NCBI GenBank assembly: GCA_019686135.1
Contig: JADGHL010000029.1
Span: forward strand, 1-45,642
Length of the DNA: 45,642 bases
Reading direction: 5' to 3'
Source of the DNA: Myxococcaceae bacterium
Lineage (GTDB): Bacteria; Myxococcota; Myxococcia; Myxococcales; Myxococcaceae
Positions 1-7,003 of this stretch are shown piece after piece; positions within the stretch are counted from its first letter, which is position 1, and each line of letters starts with the position of its first letter. The position numbers and the translations under genes are program-made. The notes under the pieces were generated by a model that was not told the DNA's origin, made no database searches, and saw only the letters and a list, made by a program, of their open reading frames with translations.

Positions 1-405
1 AACCGTCAGCAGGCGCGTGAAAGGCGCAATCGCGGCTGTGCCCGGTGAGGTCGGAACCGGTAGCGGGCGAGAGAGAAGCGCAGCCCGCGTCGTCGCGCCC
101 GGGTAGGCGGGAACGATCAGCGGGTCACTGACCGCCGCAGCGCGGATGGTTGTGCCCGCCGCGGCCCGAACGGTCAGCGAGCCAGCGAGTGGCGCAACAC
201 GTGTTGTCGTGCCGGGTGAGGTCGGAGTCCCTGGCGGGCGAGTGCGAGGCGCAGTTGTGGCGGTGCCCGGCGAAATCCGAATGGGCAGGGGTCGACTGAG
301 AGGCGCCGTCGCGGCGGCGTCGGGTGAGCCCGGAATGGTCGGGAGCCAGGTGAGAGGTGCAGTCGCGGCGGCGCGCGGCGGTGAAGTGGACGCAGCGCGC
401 TGGGC
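1..405. repeat. Degenerate 54-bp tandem repeat, about seven units, cut by the left edge
   Basis: Units begin near 19, 73, 128, 186, 244, 298 and 352, each starting with a GAGAGGCGC-like block followed by GTCGCGGCGG and a GGTGAGGTCGG-like block. The period is a multiple of three (18 codons). On the plus strand, in the frame beginning at base 2, it reads as an Ala/Val/Gly-rich repeat of the form VRGAVAAVPGEVG, broken by a TAG at 104-106; the other plus frames stop at 46 and 129 and a minus frame stops at 125. It may be the decayed tail of a repeat protein entering from the left, or a non-coding minisatellite. The rest of 405-496 shows nothing recognisable. Confidence 0.75.
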
Positions 406-496
406 CGCACGGCCGGCGGTGGTGATGACTCGTCGTGCGGATCGGTGCGGCACGCGGCCCCCTGTTCTGCACGAGAGCCTACCCGGGCGGACGGCT

Positions 497-1915
497 TCAG
501 CGCGTGCTGGTCACCTTGGTGAGGCCGGGTGGGGTGGCCGGATCCAGTCCCCGTGCCACCGCGACCTCGCGCGCGAGCAGCTGGCCCAGCACTAGCAGCA
601 CCATCGCTGCGTGGTGTTCCTCCAGATCGCACGCGACGGTGAGCGCCGGCAACTCGGCGGATGCTTCGATGCGGCCCACGCGGAGCAGAAGGGGCCGGGC
701 ACCGCGGTCCGCCACCGTCCGAACGGCCTCGAGCACCTGCGCAGTGCTTCGCCCGCCCGCATCGAGCGCGAGCACCGGGTGCGCCGGTCCGACCAGGGTG
801 ACCGGGCCGTGCAGAAAGTCTGCCGAGGACCACGCGCCGGCGTGGAGCCGCGCCATCTCCTCGAACTTGAGCGCCGTCTCGAGCGCGATCGGATAGGCGA
901 AGCCGCGGCCGACCACGAAGAGGTGCTCGACCTGCGCGAGCTCTTGTGCGTACGCGCGCACTTCGGCTTCGCGGGAGAGGGCGATCCCGAGCGCGTCGGG
1001 GAGCGCGGCGAGCGAGGCGGCTTCCGTGGGAGAGCGCTCGTCGGGCGTGGCGGGAACGTCGCCGGACGCACCGCTCTGGGTGGAGGTCGTTCGATCAGGG
1101 GCTGCACCGGCCTCCCGCTCGCAGGCGTCGACGCCCACAGTGAGCCGGGGCTGGTCCGCGCGGGAGTCTCCGCCCGCGCCCGGCTGGCCACGGGCATCTT
1201 CTTCCGATCCTGCTGCGCGCGCCGAGCTACCCTGCTCTGGCGCACGCACGTGCTCGGCTCGCAGAGCACCCGCGGCGCTCTCCGCGGTGGCGGAATCCGG
1301 AGCGCGGCGATCGCCCGGCGCGGTGGGCGCGACGGCGAGCCTTGCGCCGGAGCCGTCGGCGCCCGGAGTCGTCGCGCGGGCGCGCTCGTCTGGTTTCGCC
1401 AGCACACCGAAGCGGGAGGAGAGCAGCGCTAGCACGGTCATCTGCGCGAGCACCGTCTTGGTGGCCGGCACCGACTCCTCCGGCCCGGCGGCGATGTCGA
1501 CGACCCACTCGGCCTCAGAAGCGAGCGGCGAAGCGGTGTCGTTGACGATCGCAAGGGTACGCGCGCCCGCCCGACGCGCGGCGCGGATGACTGCGATCAC
1601 GTCCTCGCCTCTGCCGGACTGCGAGACGGCGATCACGAGCGTGTCGCGCAGATCGGGGCCGCTCCCGTAGAGGGTGAACGCGGACGGCGCGGCGAGCGAG
1701 GTCAGCGCGCGGTTGCGGACCTCGAAAAGGTAGCGCCCGAAGGTGGCGGCATGATCCGAGCTGCCGCGCGCCACCAGGACGATCGCCCGCGGCGGTGCAG
1801 CGCGGACCGAGCGGGCGACGGTCTCCAGCACGGAAGGCGGCGCGTCGATGAGCCGCCGCGCCACCTCCGGCTGTTCGGACATCTCGGCGTAGAGCCGCTC
1901 GAGCGCCCGGCCCAT
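497..1915 (-). CDS. Double SIS-domain sugar-phosphate isomerase/deaminase-like protein (GlmS-C/AgaS type) with a low-complexity insertion
   Basis: The 472-residue product has two sugar-isomerase (SIS) domains, about residues 25-172 and 304-450, as in the isomerase half of glucosamine-6-phosphate synthase, but no glutaminase domain. Diagnostic stretches are VARGSSDHAA (48-57), VSQSGRGED (97-105), the ESVPATKT block (147-154), ALKFEEMA (348-355), DFLHGP (366-371) and the terminal GLDPATPPGLTKVT. Such proteins isomerise or deaminate phosphorylated amino sugars in the cytoplasm; the substrate cannot be read here. Residues about 176-303 are an Ala/Gly/Arg/Ser-rich insertion between the domains, which typical relatives lack. 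It starts six bases after the mlaC-like stop and probably shares its transcript; GAAGAAG in the end of that gene can serve as ribosome site. An internal Met at residue 12 is an alternative start. Confidence 0.88.
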   Translation of the reverse strand: MGRALERLYAEMSEQPEVARRLIDAPPSVLETVARSVRAAPPRAIVLVARGSSDHAATFGRYLFEVRNRALTSLAAPSAFTLYGSGPDLRDTLVIAVSQSGRGEDVIAVIRAARRAGARTLAIVNDTASPLASEAEWVVDIAAGPEESVPATKTVLAQMTVLALLSSRFGVLAKPDERARATTPGADGSGARLAVAPTAPGDRRAPDSATAESAAGALRAEHVRAPEQGSSARAAGSEEDARGQPGAGGDSRADQPRLTVGVDACEREAGAAPDRTTSTQSGASGDVPATPDERSPTEAASLAALPDALGIALSREAEVRAYAQELAQVEHLFVVGRGFAYPIALETALKFEEMARLHAGAWSSADFLHGPVTLVGPAHPVLALDAGGRSTAQVLEAVRTVADRGARPLLLRVGRIEASAELPALTVACDLEEHHAAMVLLVLGQLLAREVAVARGLDPATPPGLTKVTSTR

Positions 1916-1921
1916 CGGGCG

Positions 1922-2506
1922 CTACTTCTTCGCGCCGTCCAGCTCCTTCGCCTTGGCGCGCATCGTCTCGAGCAGCTTGTTCCAGCCGCCCTCCTTGAGC
2001 AGCGGCTTCACCTGGTCGTCGCGGATACCGGCGAGCATCGAGTCACCGAGCACCGCCACGTCCACGACCCGCCACGCCGAGCCGTCCTTGACGAGGGCGT
2101 ACTTGAGCTTGAGCTCCTGCTTCTTGAGCGGATGGTCGATGACGATGGTGGAGGCGACCGAGGCCTTCGACCCGTCGATCTCCGGTTCGTCGTAGTTCAC
2201 CGCGCCCAGGTTCTTGAAGTTCTCGCGGATCTTCGGGAAGGCGATCTGGGCGAACAGCTTGTGGAACAGCTCCACAAACTCCTTGCGCTGTTCCGGGGTG
2301 GCTTTCTCCCAGTCATCGGTGGTGAGCGCCTTGCCCTGCTCCTCGCCGGCGAACTGCTTGAGCGCGAGGCCGTCGCGGCCCACCTTGATCGAGTTGACCA
2401 CCGTCTTGAGCGGCCGGACGACGGCGTCGTTCGACGCGGCGGCGGCACTTCCGGCGAAGGCCACGACGGCGGCGAGCGTGAGCGAACGGGTCAGCGTGCG
2501 GATCAT
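1922..2506 (-). CDS. MlaC/Ttg2D-family periplasmic phospholipid-binding protein
   Basis: A 194-residue protein with a Sec signal peptide (positively charged start, hydrophobic stretch about 8-20, likely cleavage near AAA at 22-24). The remainder matches the MlaC/Ttg2D (toluene tolerance, PF05494) pattern: an N-terminal helical part, a KATPEQRKEFVELFHKLF block near the middle, then beta strands ending in WRVVDVAVLGDSMLAGIRDD. The family ferries phospholipids across the periplasm to or from an MlaFEDB transporter. No other mla gene is present, so it is an orphan carrier here. It is the first gene of a probable pair with the SIS-domain gene downstream; the pairing has no obvious functional logic. 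The start is the ATG directly before the signal peptide. Confidence 0.88.
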   Translation of the reverse strand: MIRTLTRSLTLAAVVAFAGSAAAASNDAVVRPLKTVVNSIKVGRDGLALKQFAGEEQGKALTTDDWEKATPEQRKEFVELFHKLFAQIAFPKIRENFKNLGAVNYDEPEIDGSKASVASTIVIDHPLKKQELKLKYALVKDGSAWRVVDVAVLGDSMLAGIRDDQVKPLLKEGGWNKLLETMRAKAKELDGAKK

Positions 2507-2698
2507 CTGTGGTCGGCTCCCTGTGGGAAAACAGGTGTGCGTCTAGCCGAGTTGAACGCGACCGTGCACCCCGAAATTCATCACCGCACTTTGGCCCCTC
2601 CCTACGCAGGACAGGTCCGTCCGCCGGACGCCTGCCTTCCTGACGACCGGCAGCCCACTTTCCGCCGACCGGGCGGGGCAATAATTACGCCGAATCGG

Positions 2699-2722
2699 CA
2701 TATGTTCATATGTCGTTTGACA
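2699..2722 (+). promoter_or_regulatory. Candidate metK control region: paired CATATG sites and a TTGACA box
   Basis: In otherwise GC-rich DNA, two CATATG palindromes lie at 2699-2704 and 2707-2712, followed by a perfect -35-like TTGACA at 2717-2722. At 17-bp spacing the -10 position (2740-2745) is poor, so the promoter call is tentative. The metK start follows at 2781. No SAM or SAH riboswitch was recognised in 2507-2780; a GC-rich dyad CGTCCG-C-CGGACG (2618-2630), flanked by GCAGG/CCTGC, lies further upstream. Confidence 0.35.
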
Positions 2723-2780
2723 GAAAAACCGAGCCGCCGTTAGTGTGCGCCGCCCTTTTCCGGAAGGAACGAACCAAGCC

Positions 2781-3971
2781 ATGCCCAGGGACTACCTCTT
2801 CACTTCTGAGTCGGTGACCGAAGGCCACCCCGACAAAGTCGCGGATCAGATCTCCGACGGCATCGTCGATGCGATCATCGCGAAGGATCCGCAGGCGCGG
2901 ACCGCCGTGGAGACGCTGGTGAAGACCGGTCTGGCGATCGTCGCCGGCGAGGTCACCACCAGCACGTACGTGGACATCCCGAAGATCGTCCGCGAGACGA
3001 TTGTCCGTATTGGCTACACGCACACGGACATGGGTTTCGACGGCCACACCTGCGGGGTGATGGTCGCGATCGAAGGGCAGTCGCAGGACATCGCCCGGGG
3101 CGTGGACAACAAGAAGGAGCAGGGCGCCGGCGACCAGGGAATGATGTTTGGTTTCGCAGTGGACGAGACGCCGGAATTGATGCCCGCGCCCATCCACTAC
3201 GCGCACGCGCTGACGAAGCGGCTGGCCGATGTCCGGCGCAAGTCGCACGACTGGCTGCGCCCGGACGGCAAGTCGCAGGTCACCGTCGAGTACCGGGACA
3301 ACAAGGTGGCGCGCATCGACGCGGTGGTCGTCTCCACCCAGCACTCCGACTCGGTCTCGAACAAGACCATCAAGGAGGTGGTGATGGAGGAGGTCATCCG
3401 CGCCGCGCTTCCCGCGAAGCTGCTCGACAAGAAGACCAAGTACTTCATCAACCCGACCGGGCGCTTCGTCATCGGCGGGCCGATGGGCGACTCGGGCGTG
3501 ACCGGGCGGAAGATCATCGTCGACACCTACGGCGGGATGGGGCGGCACGGCGGCGGAGCGTTCTCCGGGAAGGACCCGTCGAAGGTGGATCGCTCGGCGG
3601 CGTACATGGGCCGCTACATCGCCAAGAACGTGGTGGCGGCGGGGCTGGCGAAGAAGTGCGAGGTGCAGGTGAGCTACGCGATCGGCGTGGCGGATCCGGT
3701 GTCGGTGATGGTGGAGACCTTCGGGACCGCGACGGTGCCGGAGGAGAAGATCGCCGAGGCGGTGCGCCACGTGTTCGGGCTCAAGCCGCGCGAGATCATC
3801 GAGTCGCTCGACCTGTTGCGGCCCATCTACCAGAAGACCGCGGCGTACGGTCACTTCGGCCGGAACGAGAAGGAGTTCACCTGGGAGCGCACCGACAAGA
3901 AGGAGGCGCTCCGGGATCTCGTGGGCAGCAGCAAGTCGCCGCGTCTTCGCGCGATCGGTGGTGGGAACTGA
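2781..3971 (+). CDS. metK: S-adenosylmethionine synthetase
   Basis: This 396-residue cytoplasmic enzyme makes S-adenosylmethionine from methionine and ATP. The sequence shows the family's fixed motifs: GHPDK at 15-19, the ATP-binding [10 protein letters not shown] at 115-124, and the phosphate-binding loop [19 protein letters not shown] at about 257-275. Length is normal for bacterial MetK. The ATG at 2781 is preferred over an in-frame GTG at 2745 because GGAAGGAAC sits just upstream and the protein then opens with the conserved block [15 protein letters not shown]. It is followed three bases later by ahcY, so methyl donor synthesis and removal of the by-product S-adenosylhomocysteine appear to be co-transcribed. 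Confidence 0.97.
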   Translation: MPRDYLFTSESVTEGHPDKVADQISDGIVDAIIAKDPQARTAVETLVKTGLAIVAGEVTTSTYVDIPKIVRETIVRIGYTHTDMGFDGHTCGVMVAIEGQSQDIARGVDNKKEQGAGDQGMMFGFAVDETPELMPAPIHYAHALTKRLADVRRKSHDWLRPDGKSQVTVEYRDNKVARIDAVVVSTQHSDSVSNKTIKEVVMEEVIRAALPAKLLDKKTKYFINPTGRFVIGGPMGDSGVTGRKIIVDTYGGMGRHGGGAFSGKDPSKVDRSAAYMGRYIAKNVVAAGLAKKCEVQVSYAIGVADPVSVMVETFGTATVPEEKIAEAVRHVFGLKPREIIESLDLLRPIYQKTAAYGHFGRNEKEFTWERTDKKEALRDLVGSSKSPRLRAIGGGN

Positions 3972-3974
3972 GCC

Positions 3975-5333
3975 ATGGGAAACATGACGATGCACGCACT
4001 GAGTGGAACGGGTGGCGCGCCGGCGCCGAAGTACAAGGTGAAGGACATCGGGCTGGCCGAGTGGGGGCGCAAGGAGATCGCGCTCGCCGAGGCCGAGATG
4101 CCCGGACTGATGGCGCTGCGGAAGGAGTACGGGCCGCAGAAGCCGCTCAAGGGCGCGCGGATCGCCGGCTGCCTGCACATGACCATCGAGACCGCCGTGC
4201 TGATCGAGACCCTGCTCGAGCTCGGCGCTGAGGTGACCTGGACCTCCTGCAACATCTTCTCGACGCAGGATCACGCGGCCGCGGCGATCGCCGCGCGTGG
4301 CGTGCCGGTGTTCGCGTGGAAGGGTGAGACCGAGGCCGAATACGAGTGGTGCCTCGAGCAGCAGCTCTTCGCGTTCCAAGGCGGCAAGGGCCCGAACATG
4401 ATCCTCGACGACGGCGGCGATTTGACGCTGCACGTCCACAAGAAGCATCCCGAGCTGTTCGAGGGTGCAGATCCGATCCGTGGCATCTCCGAGGAGACGA
4501 CGACGGGCGTGCACCGCCTCTACGAGATGGCGCAGAAGGGCGAGCTGAAGGCGCCGGCGTTCAACGTCAACGACTCGGTCACCAAGTCCAAGTTCGACAA
4601 TCTGTACGGCTGCCGCGAGTCGCTGGCGGACGGCATCAAGCGCGCCACCGGCGTGATGTTCGCCGGGAAGATCGCCGTGGTGGCCGGCTATGGGGACGTG
4701 GGCAAGGGGAGCGCGCACTCGCTGCGCGGCTACGGCGCGCGGGTGATCGTTACCGAGATCGATCCCATCAACGCGCTCCAGGCGGCGATGGAGGGCTTCG
4801 AAGTCAACACGATGGACAACGTCGCGCACCTCGGCGACATCTTCGTCACCGCCACCGGGTGCATGAACGTCATCCGCGGCGATCACATGGCGCGAATGAA
4901 GGACTGCGCCATCCTCTGCAACATCGGTCACTTCGACGTGGAGATCGACGTGAAGTGGCTGGAGAACTACCCGGGGATCAAGGAGACGGAGATCAAGCCG
5001 CAGGTGGATCAGTTCACCTTCCCGGACGGGCGGCGGCTGATTCTTCTCGCGCGCGGGCGCCTGGTGAACCTCGGCTGCGCGGAAGGGCATCCGTCGTTCG
5101 TGATGTCGACCTCGTTCTCCAACCAGGTGCTGGCGCAGATCGCCCTGTGGACCGCGGAGAAGGGGAAGTACCCGGTCGGCGTCCACGTGCTGCCCAAGAA
5201 ACTGGACGAGAAGGTCGCCGCGCTCCACCTCGACAAGCTCGGCGTGAAGCTGACCCGGCTCACCGAGGAGCAGGCGAAATACCTCAACGTCCCGGTGGAC
5301 GGCCCGTACAAGCCGGACCACTACCGGTACTGA
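3975..5333 (+). CDS. ahcY: Adenosylhomocysteinase (S-adenosylhomocysteine hydrolase)
   Basis: A 452-residue NAD-dependent enzyme that splits S-adenosylhomocysteine into adenosine and homocysteine, relieving product inhibition of methyltransferases. Visible signatures: CLHMTIET near 66-73, [17 protein letters not shown] near 90-106, [20 protein letters not shown] (197-216), the NAD-binding GYGDVGKG (238-245) and the invariant C-terminus PYKPDHYRY. Length is in the normal bacterial range. It starts at the ATG three bases past the metK stop, with weak ribosome-site complementarity, suggesting coupled translation. Two hairpins follow its stop codon. Together with metK it forms half of the activated methyl cycle; methionine synthase is not in the window. 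Confidence 0.97.
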   Translation: MGNMTMHALSGTGGAPAPKYKVKDIGLAEWGRKEIALAEAEMPGLMALRKEYGPQKPLKGARIAGCLHMTIETAVLIETLLELGAEVTWTSCNIFSTQDHAAAAIAARGVPVFAWKGETEAEYEWCLEQQLFAFQGGKGPNMILDDGGDLTLHVHKKHPELFEGADPIRGISEETTTGVHRLYEMAQKGELKAPAFNVNDSVTKSKFDNLYGCRESLADGIKRATGVMFAGKIAVVAGYGDVGKGSAHSLRGYGARVIVTEIDPINALQAAMEGFEVNTMDNVAHLGDIFVTATGCMNVIRGDHMARMKDCAILCNIGHFDVEIDVKWLENYPGIKETEIKPQVDQFTFPDGRRLILLARGRLVNLGCAEGHPSFVMSTSFSNQVLAQIALWTAEKGKYPVGVHVLPKKLDEKVAALHLDKLGVKLTRLTEEQAKYLNVPVDGPYKPDHYRY

Positions 5334-5336
5334 TCA

Positions 5337-5356
5337 GCCGCCGCCAGGGCGGCGGC
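5337..5356 (+). terminator. GC hairpin directly after ahcY
   Basis: GCCGCCGCC (5337-5345) and GGCGGCGGC (5348-5356) pair perfectly over nine bases with a two-base gap, four bases after the stop. The downstream sequence has only scattered T, so it may stabilise the 3' end or cause pausing rather than act alone as a terminator. Confidence 0.5.
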
Positions 5357-5387
5357 GTACGTCGTTTGTCGTTCGTCGTGAGAAGTC

Positions 5388-5430
5388 AGCGGCCGTCTCT
5401 GGCTTTGGGCTCCGAGACGGCCGTTGCTCT
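5388..5430 (+). terminator. Probable rho-independent terminator of metK-ahcY
   Basis: CGGCCGTCTC (5390-5399) pairs perfectly with GAGACGGCCG (5414-5423), extended by a G-U and an A-U pair, around a 14-base loop, then TTGCTCTT. This is the second hairpin after ahcY and the better terminator candidate. Confidence 0.6.
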
Positions 5431-5504
5431 TGAACCCGGTGGCGGAAGCACCTCTTCTGCCCCAGACGGTTCTCGGTCCTCCCGGGGCCGATGTCGCCGG
5501 TGGT

Positions 5505-5664
5505 TCAAACCGAGACGAACTTCCGGCCGAAATCAGCGAGGGCGCCCTGGGCGGCCATTGCGACGCTGGCGTCACGGCCCTTTAGGGCGTTCATGTCGCG
5601 GCGCATGGATGCACAGGTTTTTGCCCCAACCTGGCGGATCTCAGCGCTGAAGTTTGACCTTCAT
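5505..5664 (-). other. Possible small or frameshifted ORF downstream of the zinc-ribbon gene
   Basis: Within the 383-base gap between ahcY and the zinc-ribbon gene, the minus strand has an open stretch from about 5660 to a TGA at 5505-5507. It has mostly G/C third positions and reads as an amphipathic segment containing SAEIRQVGAK, then MRRDMNALKG and GALADFGRKFVSV. The 33-codon version starts at the ATG at 5606; an ATG at 5664 would need a one-base frameshift to join. No good ribosome site is visible. It could be a remnant of a longer gene. Family not recognised. Nothing else is evident in 5431-5716. Confidence 0.25.
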
Positions 5665-5716
5665 GTCCGGGCCGGTGGACGGTGTTCGCGCTGCGCGGTG
5701 ATGGGGCGTTGTATGG

Positions 5717-5956
5717 TCACGCCCGCCCGGACCACGCCGGCATCTTCGCCATCGTCGCGGTAGCGGTCCTCCGCGCGACGCCGGGATCGAGCCCCTGGGT
5801 GCGCTGGAGGAACGCGGTCATCCCGGCGAGCACCTCGTCGTAGCTCTTGAGCTGACCGTCCGGGTGGGCGCAGTGCCTGCAGTACTCCTTCGTCACGTCT
5901 CCCGAGGCGTGGTCTTCGGGCGTCCTCAGCGGCATGCCGCAGCTGGTGCAGTTCAT
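5717..5956 (-). CDS. Small zinc-ribbon domain protein
   Basis: A 79-residue protein beginning MNCTSCGMPL, with a zinc-ribbon arrangement CxxC (residues 3-6) and CRHC (26-29) and the downstream block LKSYDEVLAGMTAFL. This matches the small 'putative zinc ribbon' family (PF12674) often fused to, or encoded next to, transcription factors. The ATG at 5956 overlaps the TetR stop by four bases (ATGA) and is preceded by AGGAG inside the TetR gene, so translation is coupled. It may bind metal or assist the regulator, but no partner or target is shown by the sequence. A longer in-frame extension exists upstream but lies across the TetR gene and is rejected. Confidence 0.75.
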   Translation of the reverse strand: MNCTSCGMPLRTPEDHASGDVTKEYCRHCAHPDGQLKSYDEVLAGMTAFLQRTQGLDPGVARRTATATMAKMPAWSGRA

Positions 5957-6579
5957 CGCTTGCTCCTGCTCTTCGGTGTGGGGGTGGAGATGAGACCCAT
6001 GAAGTGATCCAGCAATTCGCGCCCATGGGTCTTCAGGGCCGACCGGCCCGGCGCGAACAGCTCGCGGTGGATGACGTAGTGGTGCACCAGCCCGATCCAG
6101 GTGTTGAACAGAAGGTGCAGCGGAATCTCGCGGATGCGGCCCGCCGCCATGTCGCGCGCGGCCGCTTCGGCGATGTGGTGCGCCACCGCCGACTGCACGC
6201 CGACCCACTCGGCGTCGAAGCCCTTCGGCAAGAGCGGCGCCTCGAGCAGAAGCCACCGCAGCTCGTCCTCCCGGTCGGCGAGGCAGTCCAGGTGCTTCGC
6301 GAGCACTTCGCGCAGCGGCGCATCCTGCGAGCCCAGCGCGTGCAACGCGTCGGTGATCTCGCGCGCCATCTCGCCGACGACCGCCGCCATCAACGCCTCG
6401 CGGGACGGGAAGTGCACGAACACCGACCCGTGTGACACGCGGGCCGCCTTCGCCACGTCCACCGTCCGCGTCCGGGCGAAGCCCCGTCGCGCGCACAGGC
6501 GCCGCGCGTGCTCGAGGATCCGCCGCCGCGTCTCGGCCTTCTGCGCGGCGCGCTGTGACTCAGGTGAGTGAGAACTCAT
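5953..6579 (-). CDS. TetR-family transcriptional regulator
   Basis: A 208-residue protein with a typical TetR N-terminal helix-turn-helix (about residues 15-62: TRRRILEHARRLCARRGFA, then VDVAKAARVSHGSVFVHFPSREAL) and an all-helical ligand-binding and dimer domain behind it. Family members are usually repressors released by a small molecule. The ATG at 6579 lies inside a cluster of TGAGT/ACTCA palindromes, suggesting autoregulation. The only co-transcribed gene visible is the overlapping zinc-ribbon gene; no divergent efflux or enzyme gene is present, so its targets are unknown. Confidence 0.9.
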   Translation of the reverse strand: MSSHSPESQRAAQKAETRRRILEHARRLCARRGFARTRTVDVAKAARVSHGSVFVHFPSREALMAAVVGEMAREITDALHALGSQDAPLREVLAKHLDCLADREDELRWLLLEAPLLPKGFDAEWVGVQSAVAHHIAEAAARDMAAGRIREIPLHLLFNTWIGLVHHYVIHRELFAPGRSALKTHGRELLDHFMGLISTPTPKSRSKR

Positions 6580-6596
6580 TGAGTGGAGACTTAGTC
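6558..6596. promoter_or_regulatory. Cluster of TGAGT/ACTCA palindromes across the tetR start (candidate operator)
   Basis: ACTCA (6558-6562), TGAGT (6565-6569), ACTCA (6574-6578) and TGAGT (6580-6584) form overlapping dyads, followed by GACT-T-AGTC (6588-6596). The half-sites recur every 15-16 bp and straddle the tetR ATG. This arrangement suits TetR dimers repressing their own gene. Binding is inferred. Confidence 0.45.
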
Positions 6597-7003
6597 AAAG
6601 TCGAGATCGCCGTCAACCGCCGATCCGAGCGTTCGGACGGGGCCGCTCGAGGGCTTCGTGCTCCAGGGCTAAGTGGACGGCGTCGTCGAAGGGAACGCTC
6701 TCCGGACGATCTTCCACGACCGGCGCATGGGGCACGTCAGCGTCGATGCGGGAAGGTTGGCCCTCGAACCGACCACGACGGCGACGATCGATGTGGGGGT
6801 GGTCGCCGGGCCGTGGGTGACCTCAACCATCGGCGTCAGCAGAGAAACGCGAGGCTTCTGGTCCATCGCCCGCCCGGATGGCCTGGCGAGCATGTCGTAG
6901 GCCTGACACGACCTCGCACGCTACCAGTCGGCGCTTCGGGCGGACCCAGGCCAGATGCTCGGCGATCACGAAACGATTGACGACCCGCGCTTTCAGCTCC
7001 GGG
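6597..7003. other. Region of about 400 bases with no convincing gene
   Basis: Short open frames exist on both strands, for example a 75-codon GTG frame at 6673-6900 (plus) and a 78-codon frame at 6823-7059 (minus) that runs into the next gene. Neither has a ribosome site or recognisable motif. The tetR promoter probably lies at the left end. A decayed gene is possible. Confidence 0.4.

Noticed and set aside
2507-2780. SAM or SAH riboswitch before metK
   Set aside because: The GC dyad at 2606-2635 lies upstream of the likely promoter and lacks the known riboswitch cores by eye; a covariance search would be decisive.
2706-5321. Minus-strand open frame of 871 codons opposite metK-ahcY
   Set aside because: It is a His/Arg/Leu-rich antisense shadow of two unmistakable enzyme genes in GC-rich DNA.
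5500-5520. GGTTCAAACC resembling a tRNA T-arm
   Set aside because: No acceptor stem, anticodon arm or CCA-type end can be built around it.
6673-6900. 75-codon plus-strand ORF between tetR and the beta-helix gene
   Set aside because: GTG start directly after a TAA, no ribosome site and no recognisable motif; kept only as a possible remnant.
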